A stretch of 64,000 nucleotides of DNA, from the NCBI GenBank assembly GCA_000697355.1, contig JNEN01001207.1, positions 1 to 64,000 on the forward strand, read 5' to 3'. The translations under genes and the position numbers were made by a program. This stretch comes from Syncephalastrum monosporum B8922 (lineage: Eukaryota > Mucoromycota > Mucoromycetes > Mucorales > Syncephalastraceae). Below are positions 54,983-64,000 of this stretch, piece after piece (within the stretch, counting starts at the first letter, position 1; each line of letters begins with the position of its first letter). Under the pieces are notes generated by a model that was not told the DNA's origin, did no database searches, and saw nothing but the letters and a program-made list of their open reading frames with translations.

Positions 54983-55507
54983 ATGGAGTTCACCTCAGCA
55001 GCTCAAAAGTTCATTGTCGCCTACAAGCAGGACACCTCCGCTAGCCTCAAGCTCATTGACTTTTATCTCGTCTACATAATGCTGTCCGGCATCTTCCAGT
55101 TTATTTACTTGCTCATCGCCGGCTCATTTCCTTACAACGCCTTTCTGTCTGGCTTCATTTCTACAGTGGGAAGTTTTGTTCTTGCAGGTGGGTATATATA
55201 CATACAAGAAATAAATATAAAAATATATAAAAATATACTATTACTAACTCTTGTTTTGAAACTAGTCAACCTGAGAATCCAAACTAACGCGCAAAACAAA
55301 GACCTGTTCACCACGATATCACCTGAACGGTAAGCATAAACAAACACATTCAGTACAACACATGCATGTACGCGTACATTTGCGCATTTGCTGATCCAGT
55401 CCCCATTCTCTTTTGAATTTGTCTTCTTTTTTTTGCTTAGCGCCTTTGCTGACTTTGTTGTCTGTTCTCTTTTACTGCACTTCTTCTGTGTCAATTTTCT
55501 TGGCTAA
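54983..55507 (+). CDS. OST2: Oligosaccharyltransferase subunit OST2/DAD1
   Basis: Small subunit of the ER oligosaccharyltransferase that N-glycosylates nascent proteins. Exons 54983-55187, 55266-55329 and 55441-55507 give 111 residues, the usual DAD1 length. Three membrane spans are seen: LKLIDFYLVYIMLSGIFQFI, then FISTVGSFVLAVNLRIQ across the first splice, then FADFVVCSLLLHFFCVNFLG at the end. The signature ISPERAFADF is split by the second intron (phase 2). The ending NFLG is nearly invariant in the family. Confidence 0.95.
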
Positions 55508-56747
55508 TTTTACCCTGATGTCGCACAATCTTCTTCTCTTTATCGTTTCCGACCCGAAAACAAAGTTTACTCCATTTGGTATAGACATTCTTGCAGCTGA
55601 GTGCCATGTGTGAAAAGTTAAACTAGCCAGCGATGACATTTCTCGGGTATTACCATCGTCCCTTTTTCCTCTTAGTAACACGCATACAAGGAAAAGGAGA
55701 GATTTGAAGGACAGGGACCAACAGCTTATATCACACACGCCACTCTGGATTGGTGCACCATTGCGTCAGGCCCATTTTAGCGCGTTGGGGCAATGAAAAG
55801 CTCCACAAGAAAATAGAAAATTTAATATTGTGCTCTATTTGGTAAGGCCAAATGGGACGATGAGGGAACAGGACACTCAACTGAATATATCGCGAAAACG
55901 TCTGAAACCTATCCAATCTAAAGCCGTATTCATGTATGACATCGGCGATCTTTTTGTTTTCTGGCTCATAAAAATGCTTAAAGATAGAAGCTGTATAGCA
56001 CTAAGTTGTTAGCGATCATTTGTCAACCGATAAGATTGGGTGAAAAAATAAGATTCGGACAATGGTAAGGCGTGAGTACATTCAAGTGCTACCCAATCCC
56101 CCAAAAAAGCAGCCTTTTTAGTAACCGCATTTCACCTTTGAAGTCATTCATTTATGATCTTTTGGCGGCGATAGTTTGTGAATGGTATGGCACTAGCGAC
56201 TACCACTCACTTAGTCATTGGAAGCTTTCCAGTGCTGGCGAGGATGTATTGTATACCCAACTTATGCAAGTATAAAATGCAGAGACGAGAGTAAGAAAGA
56301 GTCACACGTACGTATGAGATAGTCGACCATAGGGAAGTGTTGATATGTGTTTCGCCCAGAGGAGCAATACTCTGTACTGCATAGATGATTCCTAATAGAT
56401 ACCAATATGTTCTCATACTCGCATCACCTTTACTGTGTGTATTGACCTTTCTTATTTCGTGTTATGCATCTGTACGAAGGAAATAAGTAAGCCGCAACAT
56501 ATGTACTCCCAAAAGTCCGTGCTGCCTAAAAAAATGGCCTGCATTCATAGAGTCATGTCGCTTTAATAGACTGTATGACTGATGTGAGAAAAACCTTATA
56601 GTGTTTCTGGCAGTTATTACTCTTGTATTGTGATTATTGCTGCGCCGCATTGCCGCAGTAACAATTTCGTGTACTCTGTTTGCGGGGTGAACGATGCTTT
56701 ACATTTATAAATGCGCGTCCTGCTTTTAGGGCTTCGTATAATCAAAT
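55508..56747. other. Intergenic region
   Basis: About 1.24 kb with only short, non-conserved frames. AT-rich and free of recognisable repeats. Confidence 0.5.
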
Positions 56748-58268
56748 ATGTCAACTGAGGCTTTTACCGTCTACCCTACACAGAGATATAACCGTCCGGC
56801 GCCTCCGTCCAAGATTGACTTGCATGGACTTGACGGCTTTGGCAGCCCCATTCAGATACTGAATCACCGATTCTACCGCATTCCACCTTCCTCTGTGGGC
56901 GCTGTCATTGCGAAGCTCAGGTCGACCCTTGCCGAAGTCCTCGAACTCTATCCGCCTGTCACAGGGAAAGTCGTTGCAAGCGAAGAAGATTTATTTGTTG
57001 CCTTGGATAAGCAAGAAGGGACACCGTTCCTGGTGGAGAAGAAGGACACACCTTATGCCGGTGATTCAGAGGAGCTTTCGCCGCGACCAGGCCTCTTGTT
57101 GCCACCCGATTCTCCTATACTGGCTGTTAAAGTCACGGTGGTAAGTCATAAACGAGCCAGGGCCAGCAGGTTTTCATGCGACGTTCAGTTTTCATGTGGT
57201 ACATTAGCCGTAGCCACATCGATCCACCATCAAGTGACGGACCTGAGAGGCTTCCTCGATATCCTAGAGCTTTGGAGTAAGCTCATGCGAGATGAGCCGG
57301 TCGATTTCAGCCGTATTCAGGACGACTGGACGCGTACGCCCGGCCGCTTTTTTCCTGAGCCATCTTCCCGCTCCCCTGCCGCTCCACCTCCTTTCCACGT
57401 TCTGTCTGAGCCAGCGGCTGGTCCCGCCCCTTACCTCCTCGTCCCTTCTGTGGTTACGCGATGGAAGATTTCAAAGGACAACCTGGATAAACTAAAGAGC
57501 GACTTCTCGCCATCTGCAGGTGATAGCGGTAAAAGCAAGACGATGCCCCTGCCTGAAGAATGGCTAACAAGGATTCTATTAGGCAAATGGATTTCTTCAG
57601 GTGATGCGCTGGCCGCTCTTCTCTGCGGCACTGTGACACGCGCGCGGGATGTAGCTGGCATTGAAAGGGTGGGAGGCCGCTCGACTGAAGACTCCGGTGT
57701 TGAGGTATTGGCCATGGCAGCCGACGGTCGAAGCCGCGCCCCCGAGGGCAACATGATGGGCCGCTACTTTGGAAACTTCAACAACCTGCCCAGCGTCACC
57801 TTCTCCCGTACCGATCTTTTGTCTACGACACACGCGTGTCGGTCGACTGTAGCACTCGCTATACGGGAGGGCATATCAGAGCAGCTCTCGCCGCAAGCGA
57901 TAGCCAATCGCATTCAATTCTATGAAACCGTCAGTCCCAAGCTGATCGCATTTAACGCGGATATCATATTGACCAACTGGTGTCGCTTTGATCTCGAAGG
58001 CCCTGAATATGGTATATATCAAAGAATGCTCATCCATTGTGCCGCTGTAATTTGCCTCACACTATTCATAGATATTGGATGGGGTAAACCGTTCTACACA
58101 ACTTCTGGGGCAGGAGACACCTTCCCACCAGGATATAGCATTATGACACAGAACCATGATTCTGGCGAAGTCTCTGTACTGCTGACGATTGAAAAAGAAG
58201 CTGCTGACAGCCTGAAACAAGACGCCGTACTGACAAAGTATGCCACTCAGATTTCGTCCTCTGAATAG
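56748..58268 (+). CDS. BAHD-like acyltransferase (transferase family)
   Basis: Predicted CoA-dependent acyltransferase. The plus-strand frame is open throughout, but two internal segments look like introns (57141-57188, 48 nt; 58012-58071, 60 nt). Both have GT-AG ends, a length divisible by three and no stop. Spliced exons 56748-57140, 57189-58011 and 58072-58268 give 470 residues; unspliced, 506. The catalytic HxxxD is HQVTD (His145, Asp149) after SCGTLAVATSIH. The structural DFGWG motif is DIGWGKPFY and is only complete after splicing. Near the end is the PPGYSIMTQ region. Fungal relatives act on trichothecenes, alkaloids or hydroxycinnamates. The substrate here is unknown and no biosynthetic cluster surrounds it. 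Confidence 0.85.
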   Translation: MSTEAFTVYPTQRYNRPAPPSKIDLHGLDGFGSPIQILNHRFYRIPPSSVGAVIAKLRSTLAEVLELYPPVTGKVVASEEDLFVALDKQEGTPFLVEKKDTPYAGDSEELSPRPGLLLPPDSPILAVKVTVVSHKRARASRFSCDVQFSCGTLAVATSIHHQVTDLRGFLDILELWSKLMRDEPVDFSRIQDDWTRTPGRFFPEPSSRSPAAPPPFHVLSEPAAGPAPYLLVPSVVTRWKISKDNLDKLKSDFSPSAGDSGKSKTMPLPEEWLTRILLGKWISSGDALAALLCGTVTRARDVAGIERVGGRSTEDSGVEVLAMAADGRSRAPEGNMMGRYFGNFNNLPSVTFSRTDLLSTTHACRSTVALAIREGISEQLSPQAIANRIQFYETVSPKLIAFNADIILTNWCRFDLEGPEYGIYQRMLIHCAAVICLTLFIDIGWGKPFYTTSGAGDTFPPGYSIMTQNHDSGEVSVLLTIEKEAADSLKQDAVLTKYATQISSSE

Positions 58269-59225
58269 AATGCGGTCGCAGTGGAATGATCCGCATGTGT
58301 ATTATGGAGCAGTTTAAAAATGCTGTGTAGATATAAGAAAGACGGCCTAGATAAATAAAGTGACATTCCAAATGTAGACGCAGGTACAGACGACGGTACT
58401 GCCAATGCATTATTGGCTGTTTCTTTCAGTATACTCTGCCGACTTTCTGCAGAGTACTGTTATTGAAAACTTTGTGAGCTGGGTATTGTATCGCTCTGCT
58501 GGCTGGAATCACCCAAATACAGTATATCTGCCATGGTTAAAACTATTAGAGACTTGCCTTTAAGATTGTTTCTGCTTCCATGACTGCCAGCGTGGTATTA
58601 TCAGGCTTTGAACTCTTGGCTGCGTTAATCACTACTGAAGCAGGTATCATCTTTGGCTCCATGCGTATGGTTATTGTATAATAAAAGAAAACGACCCTAG
58701 CTGGAGCAGCAGACACGTGTAGAGCGACTCGGCTGAGGATTTATATAACCATGGTACAGAAGTACACCCCATCCACCCATTCAGCTAAAGGGTAGAAAAA
58801 ACGGCTTGGTATGGCGTAATAGCATGGTGTAATATGTCTCTTAGTAAAAGTGCCTATACCCTGGAGATGGTGAGCAAGGTGTCATTATATACGATGCCGT
58901 GGTTGTGCTTGCCAAATCATCTGACCAAACAACCGCCGCAAAGAAACACTTTGCTGATAGTCTACGCCGATAGCACACGCTGATAGCACATTATATACTG
59001 TAGGAACCCGGCTCTACTGCTTGTAATAGCAGTCCTGGCGTAATTTTTACCAGACGCCCTGTGGAATGAAATGCAACTAGAGGTGCCAACTATGAGACGT
59101 TAATATGGATGAAAAGGCAATCTAGACTGTCCCGTCCGGGTTGAAGACAGCAGTGCATCAATGAAAGCATCGTAAAATGGAAAATGTAATGGACCATGTA
59201 GATATGCATTGTTTATTATACATTG
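58269..59225. other. Intergenic region between converging genes
   Basis: About 960 bases with no supported gene. It holds a short repeat of AGTCTACGCCGATAGCACACGCTGATAGCACA type near 58961-58992 (GATAGCACA twice). Confidence 0.5.
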
Positions 59226-59816
59226 TTACTGACTGGTAGCAGGCGCACCGGTATCTGTCAATTCTAGCTGACCCAACTCAACAGTGGCACCGTCGCTTTC
59301 ACGCGTGACGTTGAACTCGACCGTGACCCATTCTGACCCTCGTCTTAAGGAGGAGAAGCGTACTCGTCCGCGTTCACCTAGGCCCATACAAGTAAGCATG
59401 ATGCGTATACCGTGAATAAAAGGTTTACCTGTGGCACCCGCAACGTCAAAGGCAATAGCGACGTCGCCCTTCAAGTGGTTGACGGTACCGGTGATCCAGG
59501 GCCAGGAGTCTGCATAATCGATCTTGTCACCCAAAAGCGCAATGACACGAGGATCGTAGCGCACCATGAACATGGTGCCCTTGACGACACTGCTTGACAG
59601 GCGTTGGTAGTTGAGGGCAGTGCCGAGACCCACACCCCAGAGAGCGCAGCCAAGAATGGCGCCTCCAATGTAGTAGGGCGTCCTTGATTTCGTCGATGGC
59701 GCCTTTGGTAACTCACGCTCAACCACGTGTGTCTTGTGTGCCATTTGGCGTGTCAAGGCCAGACGCGTGGAGAGCGTAGAACGGGGCAGGCGTTGTCTCG
59801 TCAAGGATCGTAGCAT
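59226..59816 (-). CDS. COA1: Cytochrome oxidase assembly factor COA1-like
   Basis: Mitochondrial inner-membrane factor that helps early maturation of Cox1. Exons 59429-59816 and 59226-59377 give 179 residues. The N terminus is an Arg/Ser/Leu-rich presequence (MLRSLTRQRLPRSTLSTRLA). A single span lies at about 47-67 (YYIGGAILGCALWGVG). The soluble part has DYADSWPWITGTVNHLKG, then DVAGATGERGRVRF, in which the intron (51 nt, divisible by three, no stop) sits inside ATG|ER. Unspliced, the frame also stays open (196 residues). The spliced form matches the conserved GxxGxGxV strand better. It diverges from the AIM18-like gene with 113 bp between start codons. Confidence 0.8.
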   Translation of the reverse strand: MLRSLTRQRLPRSTLSTRLALTRQMAHKTHVVERELPKAPSTKSRTPYYIGGAILGCALWGVGLGTALNYQRLSSSVVKGTMFMVRYDPRVIALLGDKIDYADSWPWITGTVNHLKGDVAIAFDVAGATGKPFIHGIRIMLTCMGLGERGRVRFSSLRRGSEWVTVEFNVTRESDGATVELGQLELTDTGAPATSQ

Positions 59817-59929
59817 GGCGGCAACTTGACAGCGGAACCCTTGGCTCAGCTGAATTTAGGTATTGGGAAAAAATAAGCAGCTTCAATTCCCCCCGGGCAA
59901 ACTCATTATCCGCTCCATCCCATTTTGTC

Positions 59930-61035
59930 ATGCATCGCGCCTTCCGACTGCTGCACCAGTTGCCTCGATCTGCTGTGCCTCTCAGAGGTACTCTGGCTCT
60001 TCGTTCGCAGGTGAGCAGTGCTACTGCTTAAACCATAAGCCCAATGAACTCAATTGCATCCTCCATTTCACCTGTGTTTAGCCCGTCGTGCATAAACGTA
60101 GCCCTCTGGGGTGGATCTCGGCTGCCGCTGCTCTCGGCTACCTGGGTTACGAAACCTATACCTCGCCCGTATTTGCAGAGGCGTCATATGTTGGCACGGT
60201 ATCAGGTAGTGGATAGAATTTACGCGTCTCATATTATAAGCTAAACGGTATCGTAGAACCCAACACGAAGCTCAATTTTCCTATTTACCTCAACACGGAT
60301 GCCTCCTGGAAACGACTGGTTGGCCTCGGCGTGCGCCAAGTAAGCTTCCTCAACATCAACGTCTACGTCCTCGGACTCTACATGCCTGCAAAGGACATTG
60401 AATCCCTCAAGTCATTCAAGCAGTGGGAGGTATATGCGTAACAAAACTTATTAGCTATCAGCATCGGGGGTGGCTGACTCGTGCGATTCATCTAGAACTT
60501 TGACAAAAGTGAATTCCTCTCCAAGGAAGATATGGCCATGACTCTTTTGGACCAGCCTGTCGACGTCAGCATCCGCATTGGTAAGATCTTGGCCCATTAT
60601 GTAATAGAAAAAGACGAAAGGCTCATTTTTGTGTGGTCAGTCCCTGTCCGCGTTACGAGCTCACAGCATTTGCGCGACGGTTTTACGCGTTCCTTGCTGC
60701 AGCGCATGCGCGACCAGTCGGCTGATATGACAGAAGACGAGGAACGAGAAATCATGCAGGCCATCCAAGTCTTCAAGAGCTACTTTCCGTCTGCCAAGGT
60801 CAAGAAAGACACCGAGTTTGTGTTCACAAAGACCCGTGACGGGATGCTCAAGATGGAGTTCGAAGGCAAGGAAATGGGCACAGTCAAGAACAAGTGGTTA
60901 GCCAAGAACTTTGTGATGGGTTACCTCAACCCCGCCCAGCCTGCCAGCGAATTGGCCCGTCAAGATATCGCAAGTGGTTTTGAGAAGCTGTTGCGCGACG
61001 AAGAGAAGCCGTCTGAGGAGGCAAAGACAGCATAA
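59930..61035 (+). CDS. AIM18/FMP22-like mitochondrial chalcone-isomerase-fold protein
   Basis: Exons 59930-60010, 60082-60198, 60241-60429, 60496-60580 and 60641-61035 give 288 residues. A presequence (FRLLHQLPRSAVPLRG) is followed by one membrane span (LGWISAAAALGYLGYETY). The chalcone-isomerase-like domain then contains NTDASWKRLVGLGVRQVSF, NINVYVLGLYMP and SIRIVPVRV across a splice, then HLRDGFTRSLLQRM. Intron 4 (60581-60640, 60 nt) is divisible by three and stop-free, so it is easily missed. Family members lack true isomerase residues and may bind fatty acids or heme. The function is not settled. Confidence 0.85.
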
Positions 61036-61158
61036 TAGCTAATACTATATACTCTACTGTATGCACAGTACATACAGTGTATCCACCCTGATTCAAACCA
61101 TGGTGCTTCGTTGTTCTTTGTTTTTTTTTTTGCCCGGTATATATTGTATATTCTTTGA

Positions 61159-61815
61159 TTACAGTTCAATATCCTTAATACCGTCCTTGTCGACGACCTT
61201 GACCATAAATTTCGGAAGATTGACGATGAAACGGGTCTTGAGTTCCTGGATGCACCGGCGCATCAGTTCCTTGGCTTCCTCGAGGTCCATGTCGGCATAG
61301 TGATAACGGTCCATCAGGGATGTGCAGAAATAGGCACCATAGCCCTGGGCACCGTACGGTAAGGAAGCCATCGCACCGAGGTAATCAACCCAGAAGAGCT
61401 GAGGTGTGTTCGTTTTTACGTCAAAGCCGCCGAGAAGCATGTTGACCGCATAAGGGTGCTACAATAAAGAAACACAGACTTCAATCGACACGTTCATTCA
61501 CTGGGTTGACCCCACGAGAGGAAGGCATACCCTGCTTCGAAGAGAATCGGCCAGTTCGCGGCGAGTGAAGTTGGCGGCAGCTTTGGGGGACAGATCCATG
61601 CCATTGCGTATTTTGTAGAGTTGAATGTTGCGCTGAATGTATTCGGCAAAGTTGACGGTGTCGCCTGGCTCACCCGTGAAGAGCATGACGGTGTGTTCGT
61701 TGAGGATGCGGGACTTGTTTTCATTGCCCTTCATTACGACGATGCTACGAGCAGATGTAGTGTCAGCAGCAAGGAGCGTAAAGTCCTTGCCGGTGATGCC
61801 AAAGAGACACTCCAT
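61159..61815 (-). CDS. PRE1: 20S proteasome subunit beta-4 (PRE1/PSMB2)
   Basis: Non-catalytic beta subunit of the 20S core. Exons 61531-61815 and 61159-61458 give 194 residues, close to the yeast length. It starts MECLFGITGKDFTLLAADTT without a propeptide or N-terminal threonine, as expected for an inactive beta subunit. Also seen are MLFTGEPGDTVNFAEYIQRN and HPYAVNMLLGGFD, then ASLPYGAQGYGAYF and the C-terminal helix VKVVDKDGI. One GT-AG intron in phase 0. It faces away from the NAC-alpha gene across 467 bp. Confidence 0.95.
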
Positions 61816-62282
61816 AGTTCAGGGTAGAAGAAGAGAAGAAAGATAGAGACGCGTAATAAAAGAGGGGAGCAAGATTGCGAGCAAGGCAAGCGGAGCGCAT
61901 AGACGCGCGGCCCAATCCAATGGCCGTGAAAATGACGTCTCAAACGAACTCAGCCTGGCTGTAGTAAATGTTGTCCCCTGGGCTGGCTGGTCTAAGAGTA
62001 TTATTATTGGGAGATGCTGGGCGGGCGGGCCAATTGAGTTGGATCGCCCCACACACCAGATACTCTTTCTCTCTATTTGAATGTAAGTGACCGTACATAC
62101 ACCATGGCCATCCACACCCCATCCCGTCCATCCATCCATCCGTCTATCAATCCATCCCCTCCGACCTATGCCGGACCCACCTCCCGATATACAGCACTCG
62201 ATTGACACCGGATGTGGATGGACGGGGATCCATCTCCCTTGTGATAGCCCTTGACCTGACATTTGTCATTTCGATGCATAGA
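61816..62282. other. Divergent promoter region, PRE1 and NAC-alpha
   Basis: 467 bases between two housekeeping genes. Short tandem CATCCATC words (about 62120-62160) and GC-rich blocks are present. The sequence CGCATAGACGCG lies near 61899. No gene is seen, and no proteasome-type control element (GGTGGCAAA) was recognised. Confidence 0.5.
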
Positions 62283-62941
62283 ATGTCTGCCCAAGTCGAC
62301 GAGAAGCCCGTTGAGCAGAAGCCCACTGTTGAGGAGGTCGCCGAGGAGACGACGACTGAGCAGGTTCCCGAGGAGGTCCCTGAGGCCGTCGAGACCCCCC
62401 AGTCGCGTGGTGAGAAGAAGGCCCGCAAGGCCATTCTCGGTCTTGGCCTGAAGGCTGTCCATGGCATCAACCGCGTCACTTTCACGCGTGCCCGTGGTGT
62501 ACGTGCTTGAAATGGGTGTCCCACTTCATGAGCTAATGCCGTCGTCATGACTTGACTCTCTTTCCTCCAATCTAGATTGTCTTCGCCATTGGCAGACCCG
62601 AGGTGTACAAGAGCACCAACTCGGACACCTACATCGTCTTCGGTGAGGTCCAGGTTGAGGACATGCGCGCCCGTGCTCAGCAGGCCGCCGCCCAGCAGCT
62701 TGCTGCCGAGGCTGCCCAGAAGGAGTCCGAGACCGAGGCCAACGCCCCCTCGACCGTCGCTGCCGAGTCCTCTGCCGCTGCCGAGGAGGATGACGACGAG
62801 GAGGTCGATGCCACTGGCGTCGAGGAGAAGGATATCGAGCTCGTCGTGAGCCAGGCCAACGTTTCCCGCAACAAGGCTATCAAGGCCCTCAAGAACAACA
62901 ACTCCGATATCGTCAACGCCATCATGGAGCTGACGATGTAA
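62283..62941 (+). CDS. EGD2: Nascent polypeptide-associated complex subunit alpha
   Basis: Ribosome-associated chaperone subunit that pairs with the NAC beta subunit. Exons 62283-62498 and 62576-62941 give 193 residues. An acidic N-terminal region leads into the NAC domain (KKARKAILGLGLKAVHGINR, then VTFTRARGIVFAIGRPEVYK across the splice). An Ala/Glu linker follows, then the UBA domain (VEEKDIELVVSQANVSRNKA, ending IVNAIMELTM). Codons are strongly biased to C-ending forms, as in the acyl-CoA synthetase gene, which fits high expression. Confidence 0.95.
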
Positions 62942-63937
62942 ATTTTACCAACATCCTTTCACAACCAAAAAAAAATCCACACCAGTAAAAAGGCTTTTTT
63001 TTACCATATTAACGCTTGTGTATATACGATATTATATGTTGTGTATCGTGCTGTCTTCGCAGCTGAAGGATCAGGTTTGATATGGTAGTTGGAATTGAAA
63101 TTGGGCAATGGATGGGGAAGTATTCAGTCATGAAAATATGTATAGGTATATATTTCGTTATATATATACGTGTATGCACAATTTGCATCCGCGAACGGGA
63201 CTCTACCTTGCCCAATTCCCGGCTTAATATGAGAGATATCAGTTCAATGGAAACTGCCGCTGGACAAACAAGTAATAGCATGAAAGGCAAACGTATCGAC
63301 CTCCCATGCCAAAATAACGAGAGGATTTTCCGCTTGCTGTTATCCTGAACCGAGGCGTTCATGGCATGAAATAGTATTTGCTTGTGGAGATGTGTAGTTC
63401 GCCGCAGTATAAACATCTTCGTAATGGCTATTATTTTCAATATGTAAGGCGTGTTGAACTCACTCGACACGGGTCAGTGCGGCTTACAAATGCAATATAT
63501 GTAAGAATAAATGATAGTCGATTACCTAAAAGTAGACGAGTTCAGATATTTTAGGGAATATCGTATGTACGAGCATATTCTTTGATCCTATCGGATGGTT
63601 GATTTAGGCTGGCGCTTTACGCAGAGGAGAATGGCTTTATGCTTGCGTGTAGATAGCACCAGTAAAAGCATATATGCACACGTGTATGTAAGAGATTTGG
63701 TCCCATGAGCAAATAGCACAAAGCGCACTCTATGCTTCTCGCTTACACGTAGAAAATCTGCTCTCTCATAATATGCAGTTATAGAACAAGTGCGCATCAG
63801 GTGAAACGCACAAGAAAGAGCCATATCATTCGAAAATCACGTGGAAAGTAAACCAGGGCAAGACATGCAAGTCTGGTTGTCACCATCGGCATCATCATTT
63901 TAGTATGATTGAAACCCAGCAAACTATCATTCAACTC
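62942..63937. other. Right-end intergenic region
   Basis: About 1 kb of AT-rich DNA after NAC-alpha, with T and A runs (polyadenylation region near 62970-63005) and TA-rich stretches. Short frames only, no motif. Confidence 0.5.
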
Positions 63938-64000
63938 CTAAACAGCAGCACGGCTCTTTTGATTCGCTTTCTTGCCACCACCCACCGCATTAGTATCCCT
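63938..64000 (-). CDS. Possible C-terminal end of a gene cut by the window edge
   Basis: The last 63 bases, read on the minus strand, give a frame that ends NAVGGGKKANQKSRAAV and a stop at 63938-63940. The basic, glycine-rich ending looks protein-like, but only 20 codons are visible and no family can be named. Confidence 0.25.
   Translation of the reverse strand, partial: RDTNAVGGGKKANQKSRAAV

Overview
The window is nuclear DNA from a filamentous fungus, most likely an early-diverging one (Mucoromycota, probably Mucorales). Genes are dense and split by many short GT-AG introns of about 48-90 nt, and there are no operons or Shine-Dalgarno sites. The gene set is typical of such a fungus: a group X hybrid histidine kinase, a Skn7-type regulator, a chitin synthase, OST2/DAD1, NAC-alpha and a 20S proteasome subunit. 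A transposable-element island carries a PD-(D/E)XK-like protein of a kind I associate with Mucoromycota. The phylum is inferred from gene content and architecture, not from a marker search. All exon coordinates were built by hand from splice signals, reading-frame continuity and conserved motifs.

Layout. 0.9-2.5 kb: a protein with an internal duplication and a small coiled-coil protein. 3.2-5.4 kb (-): a ten-exon cytochrome P450. 5.4-7.4 kb: no convincing gene. 7.4-10.3 kb (+): a RasGEF protein. 10.4-11.2 kb (-): a Nudix CoA pyrophosphatase-like enzyme. 11.5-12.6 kb (+): a four-span membrane protein with two apparent GC-AG introns. 12.8-21.3 kb (+): a 2464-residue hybrid histidine kinase in 18 exons with a pseudokinase-like front end. 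22.1-25.1 kb: COQ3 (-) and COQ8 (+), head to head. 25.2-26.1 kb (-): a secreted PEBP protein. 26.3-27.8 kb (+): a Lines-like protein. 27.8-30.3 kb: AT- and purine-rich gene-free DNA. 30.3-35.7 kb: a mobile-element island with inverted repeats, a perfect hairpin and an integrase relic. 36.3-37.4 kb: a small membrane protein (-) and a JTB-like protein (+), divergent. 37.6-40.7 kb (-): chitin synthase. 40.8-41.9 kb (+): an EXD2 C-terminal-like protein. 42.5-44.9 kb (+): a secreted L-amino-acid oxidase-like flavoenzyme. 45.8-47.4 kb (+): a membrane-anchored alpha/beta hydrolase. 48.8-51.1 kb (+): a long-chain acyl-CoA synthetase. 52.1-54.5 kb (-): a Skn7-like HSF/response regulator. 55.0-55.5 kb (+): OST2/DAD1. 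56.7-58.3 kb (+): a BAHD-like acyltransferase. 59.2-61.0 kb: COA1 (-) and an AIM18-like protein (+), divergent. 61.2-61.8 kb (-): proteasome beta-4. 62.3-62.9 kb (+): NAC-alpha. The last kilobase is mostly non-coding.

How the genes fit together. Several divergent pairs share short intergenic regions and make functional sense: COQ3/COQ8 (153 bp; ubiquinone synthesis) and COA1/AIM18 (113 bp; both mitochondrial). The hybrid histidine kinase and the Skn7-like regulator are classes that work at opposite ends of the fungal His-Asp phosphorelay, but no Ypd1 phosphotransfer protein was seen here. No rRNA, tRNA or CRISPR array was recognised.
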